Positions 27,057-36,150 are shown, numbered from the stretch's first letter. The stretch is 64,000 nucleotides of DNA from Spirulina major PCC 6313 (GCF_001890765.1 NZ_KV878783.1:579625-643624), one strand, 5' to 3'. A program made the numbers and translations. Notes: generated by a model not told the origin, from the letters alone.

Positions 27057-29141
27057 ATGCGATGTTCCGTGCGTCTTATGTTGATTGTTCAGGCGATGCT
27101 GTTGCCTGTCGCGGTGGGGGCGATCGCAGCAACACTGTTCCCTCAACCGGTTGCCAGCCAAACCTATCAATCCCTTCAGGCTTTTTTTACGGAACGCCAT
27201 GAGCGTTTCCCGGCATTGCCAGAAGCGGCGGGCGGGGTGATTAATGTGCGGGACTATGGAGCCGTGGGGGATGGCGTGACGGATGATACGGCGGCGTTTC
27301 AGCGGGCATTATCCCGCGATGAGATTGCCAATGGCAGTAAAATCATCTACATCCCCGATGGGACGTATCTGCTCAGGGACACGGTGCAATGGCCCAGGGG
27401 CGAGCATGACGGTTTGGCCTATAAACGCACGACGGTTTTAGGGGAAAGTCGGCAGGGTACGATTTTGAAGCTGGCGGATGGGGCGGCGGGATTTGGCGAT
27501 CGCACCTCGCCCAAACCCCTTTTGGATACCGGGGAAAACCGCGCCAATGGGTTCCGCAATCGGGTGGAAAATCTCACCCTCGATACCGGGCGCAATAATC
27601 CGGGTGCGATCGCCCTGAAATTCAATTCCAACAATGGCGGCGGCGTGTTTGATGTTCAGATGCGATCGGGTGATCGCCAAGGAGTCAGCGGCCTCGACCT
27701 CACCGCCCCCGAAGTGGGCCCCCTCCTCGTGAAAAATCTAGAGGTGATCGGCTTTGCCCACGGGATTCATGTGGGCGGCGGTCAAACCAACTCCGTCCAC
27801 ATGGAAAATATTCACCTCCGCGATCAAACCCAAGCCGGGATTCGCCAAGTAATGCAGGTGTTGACCCTGCGGAATCTCGTTAGCGAAAACCCCGTGCCCG
27901 CCGTTGAAATGCTCGCCCACGGTGCGACCCTCTCCCTCCTCGGCGCTCGTCTCACGAACACCGGCCCCGCTGACCTGAGTGCCATCACGACCCGCTATCG
28001 TCCCGACGGCAACAGCACCCCCGGTGAAAATGCCACTATGGCCACATTGCTGATCGATGTGGAACAGCAGGGCTATGGCAACACTGCCACACTGTACGAC
28101 TGTAACACCGGAGCATTAACGCCGCTGACGGGGAATATCCCCTACTGGTCTTGCGCTGACCCCCTCGGTACGGCAGCCAAAACCCCGCCGTTTCAACTGC
28201 CGGTACGTGATACGCCTCGCTTACCCGATGATCTGGGCAAGGTTGCGATCGCCCAAGGCAACAGGAGCGCAGACATTCAAGCCGCCATCGATACGCCGGG
28301 TGTGGATACGGTGTTTCTGCCCAATCGCACCTATGAGATCACAGAACCCGTGCAGATTCGTGGTACGGTGCGCCGGATTACGGGCATGGGCGCACGGATT
28401 AGCAACGATTCCGTGGAGCCGAGTTTTCGACTGGAGGCGGGCGATGCGCCGATCGTAGTGATCGAACGGTTAGAAGAGGCCAGCGTGCTGCAAAATAGCG
28501 ATCGCACCCTTGTTGTTCAAAAATCCTCCCTGCGCAGCTATGCCAACACCCCCCAAGGCAACGGCGACACCTTTTTAGAAGACATTGTGACCAATCAAGT
28601 CACGATGCAGCATCAAGCCCTATGGGCGCGGAGCTTGAATGTCGAAGGGCGACCGCCAGCCGGTGAGGCGAAAATCATCAACAAGGGCGGCCAGCTTTGG
28701 GTGCTGGGGTTAAAAACGGAAAATCCTGGCACGATTCTCAGTACCCACGCTCAGGGTAAAACGGATGTCATTGGCGGCCTGATCTACATCAACCAAGACA
28801 TTCCCGATACCCAACCCCCTCAACCTCAATATGTGCAAAATGAATCCGATCTCGCTGTGGTCACTCGCACCTATGCACCCACCGCCATCGGCTATCCCGT
28901 CCTCATCCGTGAAACCACAGGGGGTCACACCACCGACATTGTCAATCCCAATCGCAATCGAAGCGATCGCTTCTTCTACGTAGAAACCACAGCCTCCACC
29001 CCAGCGACCGATCAACACCCTGATCTTGAGCAATTGGGCCGTCATTTCCAAAAACACATCACCACCCCTGAGCCGTCCTGGCTGCTTCCCACTGCTGTCC
29101 TGCTCTGGATTGGGACGAAGCTGCGCCGCTCCTCCCATTAG
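27057..29141 (+). CDS. Secreted pectate-lyase-3/GH55-like beta-helix protein with PEP-CTERM-like tail
   Basis: A 694-residue exported protein. It has a signal peptide (hydrophobic residues 6-30, cleavage likely after QPVASQ), then the pectate lyase 3 opening NVRDYGAVGDGVTDDTAAFQ, which is typical of parallel beta-helix polysaccharide-active or spike-like proteins. A second similar repeat (ADIQAAIDTPGVDTVFLPNRTY) follows in the C-terminal half. The end reads TTPEPSWLLPTAVLLWIG, then KLRR, which fits PEP-CTERM: PEP, hydrophobic helix, basic tail. This should be removed by an exosortase (not in the window). The next gene also has such a tail. Substrate unknown. Confidence 0.82.
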   Translation: MRCSVRLMLIVQAMLLPVAVGAIAATLFPQPVASQTYQSLQAFFTERHERFPALPEAAGGVINVRDYGAVGDGVTDDTAAFQRALSRDEIANGSKIIYIPDGTYLLRDTVQWPRGEHDGLAYKRTTVLGESRQGTILKLADGAAGFGDRTSPKPLLDTGENRANGFRNRVENLTLDTGRNNPGAIALKFNSNNGGGVFDVQMRSGDRQGVSGLDLTAPEVGPLLVKNLEVIGFAHGIHVGGGQTNSVHMENIHLRDQTQAGIRQVMQVLTLRNLVSENPVPAVEMLAHGATLSLLGARLTNTGPADLSAITTRYRPDGNSTPGENATMATLLIDVEQQGYGNTATLYDCNTGALTPLTGNIPYWSCADPLGTAAKTPPFQLPVRDTPRLPDDLGKVAIAQGNRSADIQAAIDTPGVDTVFLPNRTYEITEPVQIRGTVRRITGMGARISNDSVEPSFRLEAGDAPIVVIERLEEASVLQNSDRTLVVQKSSLRSYANTPQGNGDTFLEDIVTNQVTMQHQALWARSLNVEGRPPAGEAKIINKGGQLWVLGLKTENPGTILSTHAQGKTDVIGGLIYINQDIPDTQPPQPQYVQNESDLAVVTRTYAPTAIGYPVLIRETTGGHTTDIVNPNRNRSDRFFYVETTASTPATDQHPDLEQLGRHFQKHITTPEPSWLLPTAVLLWIGTKLRRSSH

Positions 29142-29302
29142 ATCCTCAATCCCTTGGAACTCTAAGCGTCTCGGCAACCGGGGGAATGGTTTCGCCAACG
29201 GTAGGAGAATGAAGGCAAACTCAACCATGAATATTTTTTCCGGACGAAAATATATAAAGTTTTGATGAACGCGATCGCACTTTTAGGGAAATTTTGTAAA
29301 AC

Positions 29303-29339
29303 TTCCGTAATTACCGAACTGATCCGTACATTTACGGAA
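29303..29339 (+). promoter_or_regulatory. TTCCGTAA/TTACGGAA inverted repeat before the PEP-CTERM gene
   Basis: TTCCGTAA at 29303-29310 and TTACGGAA at 29332-29339 are exact inverted copies 21 bp apart, with two degenerate CCG(A/T)A sites between them. They lie 109 bp upstream of the ATG at 29448. The arrangement suggests a dimeric activator or repressor site, but no regulator is identified. Confidence 0.35.
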
Positions 29340-29447
29340 TTAAGTTGCTAAAGTGAAAAACATAGGGTTTTAACAGTACCGCTTCCCTACAAGTGGCGGT
29401 GCATGGGTGCATTAAACACTGTTATTTAATCGCAAATATGAGGTCGT

Positions 29448-30128
29448 ATGAACGGATGTCTAGTCGCATGCGCGAGCATTCTGAGTTTGGGTATTGGCGG
29501 AATTGCGGATGTCAACGCCGCAATGTTGACCAATGGAGGATTTGAAACAGGAGATCTCAACGGTTGGACAATCCAAACCACAGCCAATGGCTCCCATGGC
29601 GTTAACCCCGGCAATATCCCCCTACCGAATGTTACGGAATTTGATGTGACCGGGAGTGGGTTTCCCTCCCTGGCGGCTCAGTTTCGCGTGGGACAGGTGA
29701 ATTTCCAAGAAGCTCAATTTGGGGGCGGCAGTCTGACGCAGTCGGTTTACCTAGAGGCGGGCCAGTTTGAATTGACGGTGGACGCGGCCAGTCAGTCCGA
29801 ACGCCGCAATGCTTCGGGGGGGCTGCTGGAATTAATGTTTGATGGAGAGGCGATCGCCCGCCATGACTTTTCGGCAATCTCCCCGGACTTAGTCAAATAT
29901 GCCAGCCTCTCCGCTCGGTTTGATGTGTTCACCGAGGGTTGGTATGACGTGGGCTTCCAATTGACCCGCCCCTATCTCACCACCGCGACGACCCCCACAC
30001 AATTTGTGGACAATGTGACCCTGACCGCACTGCATCAATCGGTGCCAGAGGCGCGGGGCGGCTGGGTGATGCTCTTGGGTGGACTGGGCATTGGTGCGGT
30101 GGTGCGTCGCCGGCGATCGTCGATGTGA
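29448..30128 (+). CDS. PEP-CTERM-like secreted protein
   Basis: A 226-residue protein with an N-terminal signal peptide (LVACASILSLGIGGIADVNA), then NGGFETGDLNGWTIQTT, the typical opening of PEP-CTERM proteins with a beta-sandwich carbohydrate-binding-like domain. The C-terminus is VPEARGGWVMLLGGLG followed by a short helix and RRRR. This is a slightly degenerate PEP motif (VPEA) with the correct helix and basic tail, so exosortase processing is likely. It lies 306 bp after another PEP-CTERM-like gene and shares its direction. Probably secreted or anchored in the envelope matrix. The exact role is unknown. Confidence 0.82.
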   Translation: MNGCLVACASILSLGIGGIADVNAAMLTNGGFETGDLNGWTIQTTANGSHGVNPGNIPLPNVTEFDVTGSGFPSLAAQFRVGQVNFQEAQFGGGSLTQSVYLEAGQFELTVDAASQSERRNASGGLLELMFDGEAIARHDFSAISPDLVKYASLSARFDVFTEGWYDVGFQLTRPYLTTATTPTQFVDNVTLTALHQSVPEARGGWVMLLGGLGIGAVVRRRRSSM

Positions 30129-30377
30129 TAGGGCGTGCATGGGGTTGTTGGTATCTCTGCAATGGAGACGGATCGGGGCTGCGATCGCCTGAACGTCATC
30201 CCGCAATCCGTAAGGTATGGTGAAGTTTAGAATCCCCACACCCAGGGGATTGAGCCTCTAATCCGTTCATCAAGCCGCCAAGATTGCGATCTGAATCTCC
30301 TAAAATTCAATGGGATGAGGTAGAACGGGAATGTACCCACCCAGTCACAGAACAGGCAGAGAGAAATTTTGATAGTG

Positions 30378-31748
30378 ATGATGATCAAGCGATCTTGGGC
30401 TTTAAGTTTGTGTTGCGCCATGTTGGTGTTTTTGGGGGTTGTGGCTTGGAGTCCAGCGCGAGGACAGGTGCAGGCTGACGCGAGGGTGGCTGACGCGAGG
30501 GTGGCTGACGCGAGGGTGGCTGACGCGAGGGTGGCTGACGCGATCGCCGCCATGGAACAGGAGTGGAGCGGGGAATACGCGGAGTATTGGGGGCTTGAAC
30601 TGGGCGAGGTTGAGATTCAAGTTGAAGAAATTGCCGCCAAACTGACGGAACTAGAGCAAGTCACGGGACAAAAGGGGGCGGTATTGTGGTTAATGTCGAA
30701 ACCCGATGCCTTGAATCTTGCCCTCACCACCCCCGACACGCTGGCCGTCAGTCGGGATATTCCTGCTGCCAATGCCAACGCATTGATGCAAACGATGCGG
30801 GAATTTCAGCGGGAAGTGTCGCAGCCCCGTAACCTGAACTCTGATCGCTATTTGGGTGCTGCGAGTCGGCTTTATGATTGGATGATTGCCCCTCTTGCTG
30901 AAATTTTGCGCCGAGATGGGATTGATTTGCTGTTGATTTGCGGGGGGAATGGGCTGCGATCGTTTCCCTTTGCGGCGTTGTACGACCAGGCAAATCAACA
31001 ATTTCTCGTTGAACAATTCAGCCTCGCCCAGATTCCGGCGTTTAATCTCCTGAACACGGCTGCCCATCGGCTCGATCAGGCGACGGTGCTCGCGATGGGG
31101 GCTTCGGAATTTCAGGAACAAGCACCACTGCCGGGGGTGGAGACTGAACTGGCGAATATTCCGTCCCGTTGGCGCGATCGCGCCTTTCTCAATAGCGAAT
31201 TCACCCAACGGCGGTTACGGCGGGAGCGTCGCGCCTGTAACTGTGACATTGTCCATCTCGCCACCCATGCCGATTTCAACGCCGGAACGCCGCAAGATTC
31301 CTACATTCAATTTTTCCGCGATCGCTTAGAACTCGACGACATTGAGCGATTTGCCTGGGATGACCCGCCCGTGGAATTGGTGGTGCTCAGTGCCTGCGAA
31401 ACGGCGGCGGGCAACGCCGAAGCAGAGCTAGGGTTTGCTGGGTTAATCGTCAAATCCGGGGCGCGATCGGCCCTGGCGAGTTTGTGGTATATCAGTGATT
31501 TGGGAACCGTGGGGGTGATGGGTGAGTTTTATCACGCCCTCCAAACTGCACCCACCAAGGCGGTGGCCCTCCAACAGGCTCAACTGGCCATGTTGCGCGG
31601 TCAGGTGGCGATCGCTGACCGCCAACTCCAAACCCGCGCCGGTGCGATCGACCTCGACCCCGTCATCCTCACCCAAACCCAAAACGGCCAAACCTTCACC
31701 CACCCCTTCTATTGGGCCGCCTACACCCTGATCGGCAACGCCTGGTAA
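30378..31748 (+). CDS. Secreted CHAT-domain (caspase-like) protein
   Basis: About 456 residues. A signal peptide (SWALSLCCAMLVFLGVVAWS) precedes a five-residue repeat stretch (VADAR, four copies) and a short helical region. The C-terminal ~330 residues are a CHAT domain, a caspase-fold cysteine protease. The catalytic His lies in VHLATHADF and the Cys in VVLSACETAAG, and the preceding IDLLLICGGNGLRSFPFAAL is the typical CHAT strand. The TPR array that usually precedes CHAT is absent, so this is a short form. The start could be 30369, 30378 or 30381; ATG 30378 was chosen. Substrate unknown. Periplasmic or external location follows from the signal peptide. Confidence 0.85.
   Translation: MMIKRSWALSLCCAMLVFLGVVAWSPARGQVQADARVADARVADARVADARVADAIAAMEQEWSGEYAEYWGLELGEVEIQVEEIAAKLTELEQVTGQKGAVLWLMSKPDALNLALTTPDTLAVSRDIPAANANALMQTMREFQREVSQPRNLNSDRYLGAASRLYDWMIAPLAEILRRDGIDLLLICGGNGLRSFPFAALYDQANQQFLVEQFSLAQIPAFNLLNTAAHRLDQATVLAMGASEFQEQAPLPGVETELANIPSRWRDRAFLNSEFTQRRLRRERRACNCDIVHLATHADFNAGTPQDSYIQFFRDRLELDDIERFAWDDPPVELVVLSACETAAGNAEAELGFAGLIVKSGARSALASLWYISDLGTVGVMGEFYHALQTAPTKAVALQQAQLAMLRGQVAIADRQLQTRAGAIDLDPVILTQTQNGQTFTHPFYWAAYTLIGNAW
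30474..30542 (+). repeat. 15-bp tandem repeat coding VADAR
   Basis: A 15-bp unit (GCTGACGCGAGGGTG) begins at 30474, 30489, 30504 and 30519, with a partial fifth. It encodes ADARV pentapeptides just after the signal peptide. The exact identity of copies points to recent slippage expansion. Confidence 0.9.
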
Positions 31749-31809
31749 TCCCACCACTGCCCAGGGGTTTGATATCATAGCTATGCTTCACCTACGACAC
31801 AGGAAAACT

Positions 31810-32022
31810 ATGGGCGAATCTAAACGACGCAAGGAATCCCTCGGCGAAAAATACGGCCAAGAAGAGCGAATCTTACCCTGGGTTCCGATCACCAAACGCC
31901 AATCGGAACAATTCATGGCAATCACCACCCGTGGAGCTTGGATCGGCATCGGGGCATTAGCCACAGGCTGGTTTACGGTGCGCTTCATCGGCCCGGCCTT
32001 TGGCTGGTGGGATGTGCAGTAG
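31810..32022 (+). CDS. DUF2839 family protein
   Basis: A 70-residue protein of the cyanobacterial DUF2839 family: MGESKRRKESLGEKYGQEER, then ILPWVPITKRQSEQF and a C-terminal membrane helix with TRGAWIGIGALATGWFTVRF and GPAFGWW. One transmembrane segment and a basic cytoplasmic N-terminus are expected. The ATG at 31810 is preferred to the start nine codons upstream because MGE-KRRK is the family opening. Its stop abuts the GTG of the next gene. Function unknown. Confidence 0.85.
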   Translation: MGESKRRKESLGEKYGQEERILPWVPITKRQSEQFMAITTRGAWIGIGALATGWFTVRFIGPAFGWWDVQ

Positions 32023-32406
32023 GTGACGCGACCCGTTGCGCCGATTTTCCACATCACCCCCCGGACGGCCTGGAACGCTGCCCAAGCTCTGGGCAACTAT
32101 CGGCCGCCCTCCTTAGCCACCGAGGGCTTTATCCATGCCTCCACCCTAGAGCAGGTGATCGCGACGGCGAATCGTTTTTTTGCCGGTCAGACAGAATTGG
32201 TATTGTTGAGGATTGAGTGCGATCGCCTCCATGCCGAATTGGCATGGGAAGCCGTGCCGGATCATGGCACATTTCCCCACCTCTACGGCCCCCTCAACCT
32301 CGATGCCGTTACCGCCGTCTACCCCCTTACCGCCGATCCACACCACGGCTTCACCCTCCCCCCCGACCTCCAATCCCCCAAAACCACACCAGAACAAAGG
32401 GCTTAA
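32023..32406 (+). CDS. DUF952 family protein
   Basis: A 127-residue protein of the DUF952 family: IFHITPRTAWNAAQALGNYRPPSLATEGFIHAS (here split as IFHITPRTAW and GFIHAST), LVLLRIECDRL, and FPHLYGPLNLDAV. The family resembles small ADP-ribosyltransferase-like folds but has no proven activity. The GTG start directly follows the DUF2839 stop with no gap, so the two are translationally coupled. A palindromic AAGGGCTTAAGCCCCTT hairpin lies at the stop codon. Confidence 0.85.
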   Translation: MTRPVAPIFHITPRTAWNAAQALGNYRPPSLATEGFIHASTLEQVIATANRFFAGQTELVLLRIECDRLHAELAWEAVPDHGTFPHLYGPLNLDAVTAVYPLTADPHHGFTLPPDLQSPKTTPEQRA

Positions 32407-32452
32407 GCCCCTTGCCCCACTGTCACACTGCATCCTTCATCCTTTTGCCCTC

Positions 32453-32677
32453 ATGACTCTCAGCAAAGACGAAGCCCAGCAAATCCTCGAACGCCTCATT
32501 TTTGAAGCAACGGCCCCGGAAGACTGGGTGCAAGATGTGTGGGGCCTCAGTCCGCTGTTAGGCGATAGTGCGGCGAAGCTATACGAAGCCTACCGTACCT
32601 TGCTCGACTGTTGCCCCCCGGAAAAACTAGAAAATTTCGTCCAAAGTCTCCTTGCCGATCACCTCGATCAATCCTGA
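32453..32677 (+). CDS. Small conserved-looking protein, function unknown
   Basis: A 74-residue, mostly helical and acidic protein starting MTLSKDEAQQILERLIFEAT. It continues PEDWVQDVWGLSPLLGDSAA and YRTLLDCCPPEKLENFVQSL. There is no signal peptide or membrane segment. I do not recognise the family. It is 46 bp downstream of DUF952 in the same direction and is followed by a terminator-like hairpin, so it probably closes a three-gene unit. Confidence 0.6.
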   Translation: MTLSKDEAQQILERLIFEATAPEDWVQDVWGLSPLLGDSAAKLYEAYRTLLDCCPPEKLENFVQSLLADHLDQS

Positions 32678-32706
32678 GCCACGATGCCCAAGCCTCAACG
32701 CTGGGC

Positions 32707-32744
32707 ACAATCTCCGTCCCGCTTGGCGTGGGAACGGAGATTGT
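32707..32744 (+). terminator. Terminator-like hairpin
   Basis: ACAATCTCCGT and ACGGAGATTGT form an 11-bp stem with an inner CCCGC...GCGTGGG part. There is no long U-run, so it may act in both directions between the 74-aa gene and the convergent gene at 32788. Confidence 0.55.
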
Positions 32745-32787
32745 TGTTGCCAAAACGCGATTATATTTTGCTCGTTTAGGTTAACGC

Positions 32788-33165
32788 TTAATACTCTTCG
32801 ACGAGTAGTTCATTGACCAATTCGCGGCCTCGGCCGTCAAACACTTGGAGGCGAATCAGGTCAGTTTGGGCGGGTTGCCAGGCCACTTGATAGCGCACAT
32901 CGCCATTGTGCCAGGTGTAGATGCGACGGTTCCGTGTGCCGCCGACGGATGCACCGCTGAGGTAAATATTACTGCCGTTGCGCTTGCTTTCGCCGTAGTA
33001 GGCCAGGGTGTTGTTGGTGTAGTCGAGGGTAACGATCCAGTTTTCGTTTTGAAAGACTCCGGTGGGGAGGGTTTGGGCGATCGCAATCGGGGGGACAGTC
33101 GCCGCAACGATGAGGGGACTGGACAAACCTAAAACGGCCAGTAATGCGTAGTGATGAAGTTTCAT
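32788..33165 (-). CDS. Small secreted protein, function unknown
   Basis: A 125-residue protein with a good signal peptide (MKLHHYALLAVLGLSSPLIV, cleavage near IAIAQT). The mature ~95 residues are beta-rich (ENWIVTLDYTNNTLAYYGES; RIYTWHNGDVRYQVAWQP; LIRLQVFDGRGRELVNELL). The pattern of short aromatic strands recalls other small cyanobacterial periplasmic proteins, but I cannot name the family. It is alone on its strand between unrelated genes. Confidence 0.65.
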   Translation of the reverse strand: MKLHHYALLAVLGLSSPLIVAATVPPIAIAQTLPTGVFQNENWIVTLDYTNNTLAYYGESKRNGSNIYLSGASVGGTRNRRIYTWHNGDVRYQVAWQPAQTDLIRLQVFDGRGRELVNELLVEEY

Positions 33166-33320
33166 GGTTATTGACGGGGAGTGACGAAAGACAAAACCAG
33201 TGGAACAAGCCGCTCTCGATATTGTGCAGAATCGAGGGGTGGATCAATCCAACCAATGCCCTGATGAAAGCGGGATGGATCTCAATCATAGGGGAGGAAA
33301 TTAGGGAATGGCAAACGTGG

Positions 33321-34523
33321 TTAAAACCCTGGGGATTGCAGGGCGGTGTGATAGTGGGTGATCAGGTGTTGGGTGATGGTGGGCCAGTGGTAGTGCGATC
33401 GCGCCCATTGTTTCCCCTGTTCGCCTTGGTTGTGGCATTGCTCAGGATTGCTCAACAACTCCGCTAAACAGGCGGCTAAATCCTCCACTGTGCCGGGAAT
33501 GACCCGACCCGCTCCGGCCTGGTCCACATCCGGCGCGATCTGCACTTCTGGGGTAATCACCACCGGCAGCCCGGCGGCCATGGCTTCGGCGACGGCGATC
33601 GCAAAATTCTCCGCAAAGGAGGGCAAGACGAAGAGATCCGACCCTTGCAAGACTAATTCTTTATCCCATCCCGTCACGAGGCCGGTGAAGGTGACGCGAT
33701 CGCTCAATCCTAACCGTTGAACTTGGGCGGTGAGTTCGGCGGCATAATCGGGGCTGTGGAATTCCCCCGCGAGGAGGACATGGTAGGGGGTGCGATCGCC
33801 CAACCGCGCCACGGCATTGAGGAGGAGATCCGGGCGTTTTTTGTAGTGAATTCGGGAGAGAAAAAGAATAATCGGGCGATCGTCGGGAATGGCGTAGGTT
33901 TGGCGCAATTTCGCCGCCGCATCGGGAATCTCTGCCCCTGGCGTTACCCCCAAAGGAAGAATCGCCGTTTTGGCGGTGATCCCAAAGTTGCGCACATCTG
34001 CCGCTTCTCCGGGGGTGGTGCAATGGACGAGAGCGGCATGGTTGAGCGATCGCCGTTCGATCAGCGCACTGTACACCTGCTTTTTTTTGCGACTTTGAGC
34101 CAAGGCCCAGGGGGCAAGCTGGCCCATGGTGCGCATCGTGTAGGGTACGTGACGAAGGTGGGCGATCGTGGCGGCAGCCGTTGACCCGTAGGCGAAAAGG
34201 TAATGGGTATCGAGGACATCGTAGCGGGGTAAATTTTCCCAGAGCCAGCGCGTCCAGGGAATGGAAAAGAGGAAGCTGCGATCGCCCCCCAAAGACAACC
34301 GCTGCAACGGCACATTAAAACGCGGAAAAAACCACACCGGAACCCCCTCATACTCCACCCGCTCCCCCAAGGGAACCGGCAGCACAGCGGGCCCGTGGTC
34401 ATTTGTCGTGCAGATTTCCACCTCCACCCCTTGGGCCCGCAACTCCCGCCCAAAATTCAACGCTACTGCCGTCGGCCCCCCACGCAGGGGCGACAACGAG
34501 GGGATTACATGGAGCACCCGCAT
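33321..34523 (-). CDS. Glycosyltransferase family 4-type (GT-B)
   Basis: A 400-residue GT-B glycosyltransferase starting MRVLHVIPSLSPLRGGPTAV. The C-terminal nucleotide-sugar domain has IILFLSRIHYKKRPDLLLNA, GLVTGWDKELVLQGSDLFVL and the E-x7-E motif in SFAENFAIAVAEAMAAGLPV. The N-terminal lid has a single cysteine-bearing strand. It probably adds a sugar in exopolysaccharide or O-antigen-like synthesis; donor and acceptor are unknown. The ATG at 34523 overlaps the hydrolase stop (TGATG), so the two genes are translationally coupled. An in-frame upstream extension to 34634 is rejected as it overlaps the hydrolase. Confidence 0.88.
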   Translation of the reverse strand: MRVLHVIPSLSPLRGGPTAVALNFGRELRAQGVEVEICTTNDHGPAVLPVPLGERVEYEGVPVWFFPRFNVPLQRLSLGGDRSFLFSIPWTRWLWENLPRYDVLDTHYLFAYGSTAAATIAHLRHVPYTMRTMGQLAPWALAQSRKKKQVYSALIERRSLNHAALVHCTTPGEAADVRNFGITAKTAILPLGVTPGAEIPDAAAKLRQTYAIPDDRPIILFLSRIHYKKRPDLLLNAVARLGDRTPYHVLLAGEFHSPDYAAELTAQVQRLGLSDRVTFTGLVTGWDKELVLQGSDLFVLPSFAENFAIAVAEAMAAGLPVVITPEVQIAPDVDQAGAGRVIPGTVEDLAACLAELLSNPEQCHNQGEQGKQWARSHYHWPTITQHLITHYHTALQSPGF

Positions 34524-35440
34524 CACACCGAGGTCGAGGCTTGGGGCTGATGCTGGGCAATAAACCGCACCATGGCCGCTGCCACCGTCTCCGGTTGTTC
34601 CAAATGGGGCACATGACCCGCCTCCGGAATCCACACCAATTCACTGTTAGGAATCAACCGTTCAAACACAGGCGCGTTTTTCGTCCCCAAAATCGCATCC
34701 TGTGCCCCCCAAGCGATCAGCGTCGGCTGCTGCAAGTGAGGCAATTGGCGTTTAAACGACCCATAACCGCCCTGCTTCGTAAAGTTCACCAACGCCTGAT
34801 TCCAACCCGACACCGCCACATGGAGCGCCGCGCACAGGTTCGCGTCCTCGGTGACAAATTTCGCGTCATTATAATAGGCTTTGCGGCTGATTTTTTCGCG
34901 CACCTTGGGGCTGCTGAGAAAATTCGTCGCCCAGCGATCGAGGGGGGGAATCATCAATTTTCCGGCGATCGGCCGAGGCGCAAGACCCGCACTATCGAGC
35001 AACACCACCTGTTGCACAATCTCCGGATAACTGAGGGCAAAATCCAACGCCGCCGCCCCGCCCATGGATGCCCCCACGAGGATCATCGGAGTCCGGATAA
35101 AGTGTTGCCAAAAGGCATGGATGTGGGTTTTAATCGCCTCGGTTCCAGCGGGAAGATCCAAGCGCCGTTCAGTAAAGCCAAAATTGAGCAAATCCATCGC
35201 CCAGACCTGATGCTGCTCACTGAGGAAGGGGAGAAGGCGGCGATATTCGAGCAGGGAACTGTCGAAGCCGTGGAGGAGGAGGATCGGGGGTTGGCCGGTG
35301 CCTTGGGTGACGTAGGTGGAGGCGATCGCCCGCTCCGAAAGAGGCGTTAAGATGGGTTCAACCTGAATCTGTCGGGCCATGGCGATCGACGTGGATTCGG
35401 TCAACTGGGCAGCATCCGCAGGAAGAGTATAGGCAGGCAT
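34523..35440 (-). CDS. Alpha/beta hydrolase
   Basis: A 305-residue alpha/beta-fold hydrolase. It has PILLLHGFDSSLLEYRRLLP with the oxyanion HG, the nucleophile elbow GASMGG, an acid after TLIAWGAQDAILG, and the catalytic His in AGHVPHLEQPE. The set is complete. The substrate is unknown. The family includes esterases and C-C bond hydrolases. The start at 35440 (MPAYTLPADAAQ) was chosen because the sequence upstream is low-complexity. It overlaps the glycosyltransferase start by one base. Confidence 0.88.
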   Translation of the reverse strand: MPAYTLPADAAQLTESTSIAMARQIQVEPILTPLSERAIASTYVTQGTGQPPILLLHGFDSSLLEYRRLLPFLSEQHQVWAMDLLNFGFTERRLDLPAGTEAIKTHIHAFWQHFIRTPMILVGASMGGAAALDFALSYPEIVQQVVLLDSAGLAPRPIAGKLMIPPLDRWATNFLSSPKVREKISRKAYYNDAKFVTEDANLCAALHVAVSGWNQALVNFTKQGGYGSFKRQLPHLQQPTLIAWGAQDAILGTKNAPVFERLIPNSELVWIPEAGHVPHLEQPETVAAAMVRFIAQHQPQASTSV

Positions 35441-35493
35441 GACAGACGACAGACGACAAAATAACCCTTCATAGTGTAGAGCATTCACGCCCC

Positions 35494-35727
35494 ATGCCCC
35501 CCCGCCGCCCCTCTGCAAAACCCCTCGTTTTCCTCGTGTCTGTTGGTTTTGGCGTTCTCTGTTTCGCCACGGTATCCCGCTACGGCCCCGAAGCCAATTG
35601 GGCGCGGGAATGGCTGGCATTAATCCCGTTGCAAGTTCTCGCCTTGGGCTATGTGGGCTATCGCTATGGGTTCAAACGCCGTGCTATTAGCCCCCCCTTA
35701 GATTCTGATCGCCCTCCCCAATCCTAA
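35494..35727 (+). CDS. Small two-helix membrane protein
   Basis: A 77-residue basic protein, MPPRRPSAKPLVFLVSVGFG, with two hydrophobic helices (about 10-26 and 40-58) and a polar tail with RRAISPPLDSDRPPQ. I do not recognise the family. It is divergent from the hydrolase with a 53-bp gap. No promoter is clear. Confidence 0.5.
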   Translation: MPPRRPSAKPLVFLVSVGFGVLCFATVSRYGPEANWAREWLALIPLQVLALGYVGYRYGFKRRAISPPLDSDRPPQS

Positions 35728-35847
35728 AAAAAATCCCGCCTAAACTGACAATAAGGACGGGAAATCATTGGTTGACACTCCCCGCGCTCATGGAGGTTAA
35801 CTATTTAATCTGGTAATTAAAAAAGGCTCTAAACCTCTAGCGAGCAA

Positions 35848-36082
35848 GATGCTCGTCTGAGTACAGGACAAAAGTTGAAATGTACGGCGGCATCTTGATT
35901 TTGATGGGGTGGGAGCATCCTGCTCCCTATTTTGTCTGATCCCAGCGGGCAAGATGCCCGCACTACAACAGACTATGGATTTTTAGGGAGCGTGTTGAGT
36001 GTTGCTATTGTTCCACCCAACTACGAAATCATCAGGGTTTCAGCCAAAGCCTGATTTTTTGTCCTGTACTCAGGATGCTCGT
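35848..36082. mobile_element. MITE (217 bp) with 17-bp TIRs and 9-bp target duplication
   Basis: CTGAGTACAGGACAAAA at 35857-35873 is exactly inverted at 36057-36073. The flanks carry GATGCTCGT on both sides (35848-35856 and 36074-36082), a 9-bp target-site duplication. No ORF lies inside; internal hairpins such as GCGGGCAAGATGCCCGC are present. Both TIR ends (CTGA...GACAAAA) and length match the element at 57272-57486. It sits in a 420-bp gap without genes. Confidence 0.85.
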
Positions 36083-36150
36083 ATTTTTTAACTACAGATC
36101 AACAGTTCAGACAAAGTTTCAAGCAAATGGTGATCCGACAGATTTTAGGA

